Source: Glycomyces sp. NRRL B-16210
GTDB taxonomy: Bacteria > Actinomycetota > Actinomycetes > Mycobacteriales > Micromonosporaceae
Reading direction: 5' to 3'
Length of the DNA stretch: 64,000 bases
Assembly (NCBI RefSeq): GCF_000719515.1
Contig: NZ_JOGR01000003.1
Location: 375,177-439,176 of the forward strand
The translations under genes and the position numbers were made by a program. Each line of letters starts with the position of its first letter. Position 1 is the first letter of the stretch. Shown here one piece after another: positions 58,318-64,000 of the stretch. Under the pieces are notes generated by a model that was given only the letters and a program-made list of their open reading frames with translations, did not search any database and was not told where the DNA came from.

Positions 58318-60279
58318 TCAGCGGAACTCGGGTCGGGACGGGTCGCCGTAGCCGTGGAAGCGCCCGGCCTCGGGGTTGTCGACCTGCGCCTTCTCGGAGT
58401 AGTCCAGCAGCTCCTGCACCTCGGTGGGGTTGAGCTGGGCCTGGCGCAGGACGGTCATGTCCGAGGCGGGTCGGAAGTACTTGAAGTCGGAGCGGGGGGT
58501 GCGCCAGTCGGCGCCGTAGTTCTCGACCAGGAAGTCCTCGGCGCGCTCGGGGATGTAGACCTCCTGGCCGCCCATCTGGGCGGTGACCACGGGCTCGAAG
58601 GACTCGCGGCCGAGCTTGTGGGAGGTGAACGCCCAGGCCTTGCCCTGGTAGAACCAGACGGGGTTGACGTCGAGGGTGACGTTGTCGACCTTGACGTGCA
58701 TGAGGCGCCCGTCGACGGTGACGCGGACGTGGAAGCCGCCGCGCACGAGGGCCTTGACGATCTCGATGCCCTCGCGCTTCATGGCCTTGGGGTCTTCGGC
58801 GCCGGTGAGGAACGAGACGTCGAAGTCGTCGTCGCCGGGGATGATCGCGCCGCCGCGGACGCACCCGAGGAGCGTGCCGTAGCACAGGAACGCCTTGACG
58901 CCCATCTCGCGCTCGAGGTAGTCCTTGAGCTTGACGTACCCGGCGACGAGGTCCTTCTCGCGCTTGGGGTTGGCCTTGGCGGGCTTGGAGAGGCGGCCCT
59001 TCTTGTTGATCGAGTGGCCGTCGGCGAGGCGCTTCATGAGGCTGCCGTCGCCGTCGGGGACGCCCACGGCGAAGTCGGCGGCGCCGTTGGGCGCGACGAC
59101 CGGGCGGTCGCCGCAGGTGATCGACAGGACCGACTCGGGCGGGAAGTGCGCCGCGGTGCGGTGGGTGATGACCGAGCGGAACTTCGGCATCCACTGGCCG
59201 GGGTCGGCGGTGATCTTCTGGATGGGCGCGCCGTCGAGGAGGATGGTGAGCTCGTTGCCGAGGCCGTGGCGGAGCACGCCGCTGACGGAGAGGCCGTGGT
59301 TGGAGATCTGGGCCTCGACGTAGCCGGCGGCGTCCTCGCCGACCGGCCGGGCGGGTCCGGGCGCGATGGTGCGGGCCAGGCGCTCGTCGGGCTCCTCGGG
59401 GGTGAACTCGCCGGCCTCGTGGGCGAGGTACTGCTCCCGGAAGGTCCAGGAGGTGATCGACTGGTGGACCCAGGACTGGTTGGCGATCTCGGCGCGGCGC
59501 ACGGCCTCGCGGTAGTTCGCCCGGGCGCTCGCGGTGTCCCCGAGGGCCTCTTGGACGGCGGCGAGGCGGAAGGCGGCCCAGACGCGCTTCTCGGAGGAGT
59601 CGACGACGGCCTGGATCTGCTCGACCGCGAGGGCCCCGCGGGCGTCGCGGCCTTCGGCGGGGGCCGGGACGACCTCGTCGTCGTGGCCGATGCCGAAGGG
59701 CATCCGGAAGGCCGATTCGAGCACCCCGGTGTAGGCGTTGTTGAGGTCGGAGTCCTTCGGGTCGGCCTCGATGAGGGTCCGGTACAGGTCGGCGGCCTCG
59801 TCCCAGCGGGCCAGGTCGGCGTAGGCCTTGGCGAGGCAGACGAGCGAGGCGGTGCTGGTGTCGCCGGCCTCGACGAGCGCGGCGAGGGCCTCGGCCGCGC
59901 CCCTGGTGTTGTCGGTCTCGGACTCGGCCTTGGCGAGGGTGGAGAGGTACTTGCGGTTGCCCGGCTGGAGGTCGAGGGCCTTGCCGAGGTCGGCGACGGC
60001 CTCGGACCACTCGCCGAGCTGGCCGCGGGCGATCGCGCGCCGGTTGTGGGAGTCGGCGAGGTGGCGGCCGCCGGCCTCGATCGCCGCGGTGTAGGCCTCG
60101 ACGGCGCCGTGGAAGTCGCTCAGGCGCTCGCGGACGCGGCCGAGCCGGAAGGCGTAGTCGGCGTTGCGCGGCTGGGCGGCCGCGGCTTTCCCGTAATAGC
60201 GTCCGGCCATGCCCCAGCGCTCGAACCGGTCGCACAGGCCTCCGATTCGGGCCCAGACCGGGCTCAGGTTCATGTTCAT
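58318..60279 (-). CDS. TPR-LicD family phosphotransferase 2
   Basis: A 653-residue paralogue of the 56308 product with the same three-part layout: TPR repeats (about 10-270, e.g. AGRYYGKAAAAQPRNADYAFRLG), a beta-rich middle (about 305-405) and LicD (450-615) with CYGTLLGCVRGGAIIPGDDDFD (YGTLLG 467-472, DDDFD 483-487). Conserved downstream segments shared by both include NPVWF, ENYG-DWR and PRSDFKY. Start at ATG 60279 with GGAG ten bases upstream; a second ATG lies six bases later. It is 41 bases downstream of the GT2-TagF gene and probably in its operon. Two copies suggest two attachment positions or acceptor sugars. Confidence 0.86.
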   Translation of the reverse strand: MNMNLSPVWARIGGLCDRFERWGMAGRYYGKAAAAQPRNADYAFRLGRVRERLSDFHGAVEAYTAAIEAGGRHLADSHNRRAIARGQLGEWSEAVADLGKALDLQPGNRKYLSTLAKAESETDNTRGAAEALAALVEAGDTSTASLVCLAKAYADLARWDEAADLYRTLIEADPKDSDLNNAYTGVLESAFRMPFGIGHDDEVVPAPAEGRDARGALAVEQIQAVVDSSEKRVWAAFRLAAVQEALGDTASARANYREAVRRAEIANQSWVHQSITSWTFREQYLAHEAGEFTPEEPDERLARTIAPGPARPVGEDAAGYVEAQISNHGLSVSGVLRHGLGNELTILLDGAPIQKITADPGQWMPKFRSVITHRTAAHFPPESVLSITCGDRPVVAPNGAADFAVGVPDGDGSLMKRLADGHSINKKGRLSKPAKANPKREKDLVAGYVKLKDYLEREMGVKAFLCYGTLLGCVRGGAIIPGDDDFDVSFLTGAEDPKAMKREGIEIVKALVRGGFHVRVTVDGRLMHVKVDNVTLDVNPVWFYQGKAWAFTSHKLGRESFEPVVTAQMGGQEVYIPERAEDFLVENYGADWRTPRSDFKYFRPASDMTVLRQAQLNPTEVQELLDYSEKAQVDNPEAGRFHGYGDPSRPEFR

Positions 60280-60320
60280 GGCAATCGCGCTCCATCGTAA
60301 GCGGGCAGGAGGGGGGAGGT

Positions 60321-63300
60321 TCACTTGCCGAACACCTCGTCGATGAGCCGGTCCGAGGCGTTGCCGTCCTCGGGCCCGCAGAACCGACGCTGGAACTCGC
60401 CGTAGCGCTCGGCGTACTCGGCGGCCACCGCCGGGAGGTCCCGCAGGGCCTCCACGGTGGCCTCGGTGGTGGTGAGGATCGGGCCGGGGACGGTGCTCTC
60501 GAAATCGAAGTAGAAACCGCGCAGGTTGTCGCGGTAGTCCTCGAGGTCGTAGGCGTAGAAGAGCATCGGGCGGCCGGTGTTGGCGAAGTCGAACATCAGC
60601 GAGGAGTAGTCGGTGATGAGCGCGTCGCTGATCGCGAGGAGTTCGGCCACGTCGGGGTACAGGGAGACGTCCCAGACGAAGCCCTCGCCGGCGCCGGGGA
60701 CCGGGTCGACGATGTTGGGGTGGCGGCGCACGAGCATCACGTACTCGTCGCCGAGGTCGCGCTTGGCCGCGTCGAAGTCGAACGGCGAGGTGAACTTGTA
60801 GCGGCCCCGGCCGTAGAACTCGTTGTCGCGCCAGGTCGGCGCGTACAGCACGAGCTTCTTGTCCGCGGGCAGGCCGAGGAGCTTGACCAGTCGCGACCGC
60901 AGCGCCTCGGTGTCGCCCTGGTAGAACACGTCGTTGCGCGGGTAGCCGGTCTCCAGGACCGGTCCGTCGTAGGCGAAGGCCTTCGGGAGCCGCTCGGTGC
61001 AGAACTCGTTGGGCGAGACCAGGTAGGACCAGTTCGGGATCTCGAGGGCGATCTTCTTGAGGTAGTCGGGGTCGGCGGTCTTGAGGTCGGGGACGTCGAA
61101 GGCGATCTTCTTCAGCGGCGTGCCGTGCCAGGTCTGGACCACGATCTGGCCCTCGCGGCGCTGGAACCAGTTCGGCAGGTGCGTGTTGGTGATGACGTAC
61201 TTGGCGGTTCCCAGGGCCTCGTACCAGGCACGGGAGCCGTAGGTGACGCTCTTGGCGGGCGCGGGGACCTCGAACTGGCGGTTCTGGACCGACCAGTAGT
61301 GCTCCAGCGGCAGGTCGCGCTCGACGAGGCGCTCGTAGACCGCGCGCGGGGAGTCGGAGTACTGGCGGCCGTAGAAGCAGTCGTAGAAGACCGCCTCGCG
61401 CAGCGGCTCCCGGCGGCGCACCTGCGGGTAGAAGAACCGCTGGAGCCACTCGGGCCCCGCCGGCGGGCGCTCGGCGGCCTCGGTGAACGGGCCGGTGCGG
61501 ACGAAGCCCTGGTCGATGCCGTGGCGGCAGGCGGTGATGTCGCGCCCGTCCACGGTGACCTTGAGCGGCAGGCGGGCCTCGGTCTGCGAGGTCAGGGCGA
61601 GGTTGGTGGTGCGGGTCTCGCCGTACGCGTCGCGGGTCTCCAGCAGCAGGTCCCACACGCCGGGGATGAGCGCGACGGTGCCGGCCAGGGAGGTGACGGC
61701 GTTGGCGGACAGCTCGCCGGACCAGCCGCTGCCGTCGGCCTCGACCTCGAACGGGTGCTGCTCCTGCTGGCCGCGCAGTTGCAGGAGGATCCGGTCGTGG
61801 GGGGCGAGGGCGCCCTCGCCGGTGAGGACGACCGTGCCGTTCTCGGTCAGGCGCAGGTCGGTGACGAACGGCAGCGGCGGGCGGGCCGACAGGCGCACGT
61901 AGCGCGTCGGGGTGACGTCGACGGCGAGGGTCGCGTCGTCGAGGGTCGCGTGCGCGCCGGTGACGTCGTTGCCCACCAGCAGTTCGCGGCATTCGTCGTC
62001 GTAGGACAGTTCGATGTACATGCGGTCGGTGATGCCGCCGATGGGGGCGATCGCGACGCCGCCGAAGGCGTCCGCGAGGTCGCGGGCGCCGATCGCGGCC
62101 GTGAACGAGCGCGCGTCGCCGGAGCCCTCGAGCGCCACTTCGACGCGGTGCGCGGGGTTGCCGCGGGTGCGCCCGAAGGTGAGCTGGGCGGTCTCGGCGG
62201 CGACCTTGTCGTGGATCTCGCCGCGCAGGACGAGCTCGCCGTTCGCGAACTCGCAGCCGAGGAGCACGACGGTGGGCCGGTCGATCTTGACCAGGAGGCG
62301 CCCGCCGCTGAGGACGGGGACCATCCGGAACCGGTCGTCGAGCCAGCGCGGTTCGAGGTCGAGGGTGCCCAGGCCCGAGCCGGCGGCCATGCCGCCCTTG
62401 TGGACGCCGAGCTGGTCGATCACGCCGAGGGCGACGTGCCAGACGCCCTCCTCCCAGGTGCCGTCCTGCTGGAGCTTGGCCGGGTCGAGGAGCGCCTCGA
62501 ACTCGGTGGAGACGATGTGGCGGTCGGGCTTGCCGTCGAGGCGGCGGGGGCGCACGCGCGCGGTGGTGGTGGAGGGGAGGCGCTGGAACGCGCGGGTCTT
62601 GGAGTTGCGCATCCACATGACGCGGCTGGAGGGGTTCCAGGTGGCCGGGTGCGACGGCGAGGTGGGGGCGACGCTGCCGCGGATGGCGAGGCGACCGTCC
62701 TCCCAGACGACGGCCTGGAGGTCGGCGCGCACCGGCAGTTCGGTGATCTTGCGCAGGAGGCTGCGCGGGGAGGGGAGCTTGGAGGCCGAGATCGGGGCGT
62801 CGAGGCCGGTGAGGAGTTCGTCGACCGCGCCGTCGCGCAGGATGCGGCACGACAGGCGCAGGTGGCGGGGGAGCTTGCGCAGGACCTCGTCGCTGACGGT
62901 GCCGAGGTAGGCCTTGGCGTCGGTGCCGAAGGCCTGCTGCACGTCCGGCTCGGCCTGGGAGATCGACTTGAGGATGAGCGCCAGGTGGTGGCGGATCGCC
63001 ATGTCGTCGTAGCCGTCTTTGAGCTCGCGCTCGCCTTGGCGCTCGAAGAACTCCGAGACCATGCGGGTGGTGGCGATGCGGTCGGCGATGTTCTTGCCGT
63101 CGGTGGCGCGCTGGGTGATCGAGGGCATCCCGCCTTCGCGGACGCGCCAGTAGTAGATCGAGGTCTCCAGGACGTCGATGGACTCGGCGAGGGCGTAGGC
63201 GGGGATGGTCGCCGGGGCGTCCTCGAACAGGACCCCTTCGGGGAACCGGAGTTCGTTGGCCTCCCAGAAGTCGCGCCGGTAGACCTTGTTCCAGGCGGTC

Positions 63301-63764
63301 ATGTCGCGCAGGAGGGCGCGGTGCTCCTTGAGGGTGGTGCGCAGCTTCGTGGAGGCGAAGGCCTTGGCGTGCATGGGCGAGCCGCTGGCGCCGGTGGACT
63401 TGATGCGGCGCACGTTGCCGGCGCCGATCTGGGAGCCGGTGCGCTCCATGGTGTCGACCATGAGCCGGTAGGCGAAGTGCGGGATGACGTCGTCGGAGTC
63501 GACGAAGGCGAGGTACTTGCCGGTGGCGTGGCGGGCGCCGGTGTTGCGGGCGTGGCCGAGGCCGCCGTTCTCCTGGACCACGAGCTTGAAGCGGGGGTCC
63601 TCCGCGGCGAAGCGCTTCGCGATCTCGATGCTGGCGTCGGGCGAGCCGTCGTCGACCATGATCACTTCGAGGTCCCGCAGGCTCTGCCGCGCCAGGGACT
63701 GGAGCGCCTCTTCGAAGTAGGCCTCGACGTTGTAATACGGGATGACGACTGAAAGTTGCACCAT
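60321..63764 (-). CDS. GT2 - CDP-glycerol glycerophosphotransferase fusion (TagF-like)
   Basis: A 1147-residue bifunctional protein. Residues 1-240 are a GT-A family 2 glycosyltransferase (VVIPYYNVEAYFEEALQSL, VDDGSPD, AFVDSDDVI). Residues about 330-780 are a long, mostly beta region without recognised domains. Residues 784-1147 are a TagF-type transferase: TWHGTPLKKIAFD (HGTP near 880), YAPTWRDN, RRHPN and ITDYSSLMFDFANTGRP. Such fusions build polyol-phosphate or mixed sugar-phosphate polymers. ATG 63764 has GAGGCG upstream. It sits between the probable LicC-like and LicD-type genes, so the phosphate donor may be CDP-polyol or a CMP-phosphonate. Confidence 0.87.
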   Translation of the reverse strand: MVQLSVVIPYYNVEAYFEEALQSLARQSLRDLEVIMVDDGSPDASIEIAKRFAAEDPRFKLVVQENGGLGHARNTGARHATGKYLAFVDSDDVIPHFAYRLMVDTMERTGSQIGAGNVRRIKSTGASGSPMHAKAFASTKLRTTLKEHRALLRDMTAWNKVYRRDFWEANELRFPEGVLFEDAPATIPAYALAESIDVLETSIYYWRVREGGMPSITQRATDGKNIADRIATTRMVSEFFERQGERELKDGYDDMAIRHHLALILKSISQAEPDVQQAFGTDAKAYLGTVSDEVLRKLPRHLRLSCRILRDGAVDELLTGLDAPISASKLPSPRSLLRKITELPVRADLQAVVWEDGRLAIRGSVAPTSPSHPATWNPSSRVMWMRNSKTRAFQRLPSTTTARVRPRRLDGKPDRHIVSTEFEALLDPAKLQQDGTWEEGVWHVALGVIDQLGVHKGGMAAGSGLGTLDLEPRWLDDRFRMVPVLSGGRLLVKIDRPTVVLLGCEFANGELVLRGEIHDKVAAETAQLTFGRTRGNPAHRVEVALEGSGDARSFTAAIGARDLADAFGGVAIAPIGGITDRMYIELSYDDECRELLVGNDVTGAHATLDDATLAVDVTPTRYVRLSARPPLPFVTDLRLTENGTVVLTGEGALAPHDRILLQLRGQQEQHPFEVEADGSGWSGELSANAVTSLAGTVALIPGVWDLLLETRDAYGETRTTNLALTSQTEARLPLKVTVDGRDITACRHGIDQGFVRTGPFTEAAERPPAGPEWLQRFFYPQVRRREPLREAVFYDCFYGRQYSDSPRAVYERLVERDLPLEHYWSVQNRQFEVPAPAKSVTYGSRAWYEALGTAKYVITNTHLPNWFQRREGQIVVQTWHGTPLKKIAFDVPDLKTADPDYLKKIALEIPNWSYLVSPNEFCTERLPKAFAYDGPVLETGYPRNDVFYQGDTEALRSRLVKLLGLPADKKLVLYAPTWRDNEFYGRGRYKFTSPFDFDAAKRDLGDEYVMLVRRHPNIVDPVPGAGEGFVWDVSLYPDVAELLAISDALITDYSSLMFDFANTGRPMLFYAYDLEDYRDNLRGFYFDFESTVPGPILTTTEATVEALRDLPAVAAEYAERYGEFQRRFCGPEDGNASDRLIDEVFGK

Positions 63765-63863
63765 TACGCCTCGCTCTGTACTCGCCTGACCGGTTCCCGG
63801 AGTCAGGGTCGATCTCAGGGGTCTCGGCGCGCCCCGTTGCGAGCGCCGCGCGTCCCCGGGCCG

Positions 63864-64000
63864 CTACTTGAAGGTCTCGTTCACCTTGTCGAGGTCGCCC
63901 CCGAAGTCGATTTCGATGACGTTGTGCTGCGAGATGTCGACCGCCTCGAACCGCACCCCGTCCTTACCGATCGCCAGCTCGATACCCCGCTCGAAATAAT
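63864..64000 (-). CDS. Nucleotidyltransferase C-terminus, probably LicC-like (cut by window edge)
   Basis: Only the last 45 codons are visible, ending in a TAG at 63864-63866. They read YFERGIELAIGKDGVRFEAV, then DISQHNVIEIDFGGDLDKV and NETFK. The E-IDF--DL pattern is the usual end of sugar-1-phosphate or phosphocholine (LicC-type) nucleotidyltransferases, where the acidic residues bind metal. The N-terminal signature lies outside the window, so the substrate cannot be judged. It is upstream of the GT2-TagF and LicD genes on the same strand. Confidence 0.6.
   Translation of the reverse strand, partial: YFERGIELAIGKDGVRFEAVDISQHNVIEIDFGGDLDKVNETFK

Noticed and set aside
56236..60300. Plus-strand open frame of 1354 codons opposite the LicD genes
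   Set aside because: It is antisense to two genes with clear TPR and LicD motifs; its sequence is Gly/Val/Asp-rich filler typical of complementary-strand frames.
1..64000. CRISPR arrays, insertion sequences, integrases, tRNA or rRNA genes
   Set aside because: I looked for regularly spaced repeats, transposase motifs, terminal inverted repeats and TTCGAAT-type T-loops and found none that hold up. A tRNAscan and ISfinder search would be decisive.

Overview
This is a high-GC actinobacterial chromosome segment with no sign of plasmid or phage. GTG/TTG starts and leaderless-looking starts are common, and there are many 4-nt ATGA/GTGA overlaps. It carries BldC, the 33-residue ribosomal protein bS22 next to its usual small HTH gene, an SCO4490-type menaquinone decarboxylase and DUF2516. 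A phosphonate-glycan locus beside pectin and cellulose degradation genes suggests the family Glycomycetaceae (Glycomyces or Stackebrandtia relatives). That placement is inference, because no similarity search was possible.

Layout. 0-6.5 kb: end of a SpoU-type RNA methyltransferase, acetoacetyl-CoA synthetase, a NimT-type MFS carrier divergent from a FadR/GntR regulator, a cysteine-free Rrf2 regulator and a BrkB membrane protein. 6.5-17.5 kb: secreted plant-polysaccharide degradation, with a CE12-FN3-PL11-CBM2 rhamnogalacturonan enzyme and two GH6 cellulases, all preceded by LacI/CebR-like operators; between them lie a Cds1-like/Lrp pair and bldC. 17.5-31.5 kb: a DHA2 efflux pump with a TetR regulator, UbiD and UbiA genes of menaquinone synthesis, an orphan nuoKLMN block, HtpX, and an SDR/TetR divergent pair. 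31.5-35.4 kb: DUF2516, bS22, a small HTH protein, a membrane-anchored HEXXH protein and proline dehydrogenase.

35.5-64 kb is one large surface-glycan region. A tightly overlapping minus-strand operon encodes three glycosyltransferases and two small half-glycosyltransferase-like proteins. Opposite it are an N-acetyltransferase, a UDP-HexNAc 2-epimerase and another glycosyltransferase. A nucleotide-sugar dehydrogenase, a Gfo/Idh oxidoreductase and a DegT aminotransferase follow. Together these five enzymes match the WbpA-B-E-D-I route to UDP-2,3-diacetamido-mannuronic acid.

The most notable system begins at 50.7 kb: a membrane TagB/TagF-like transferase, then an operon of PEP mutase fused to a TagD-like cytidylyltransferase, phosphonopyruvate decarboxylase and an iron-type alcohol dehydrogenase. 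These would make 2-hydroxyethylphosphonate and activate it as a CMP ester. Facing them are two TPR-LicD paralogues, a GT2-TagF fusion, and the end of a probable LicC-like nucleotidyltransferase cut by the window. The simplest reading is a phosphonate-decorated exopolysaccharide (phosphonoglycan). Phosphonoglycans carrying 2-hydroxyethylphosphonate have been reported from Glycomyces and Stackebrandtia as I recall, but how the phosphonate is activated and attached is, to my knowledge, unresolved. This window offers specific candidates for those steps.
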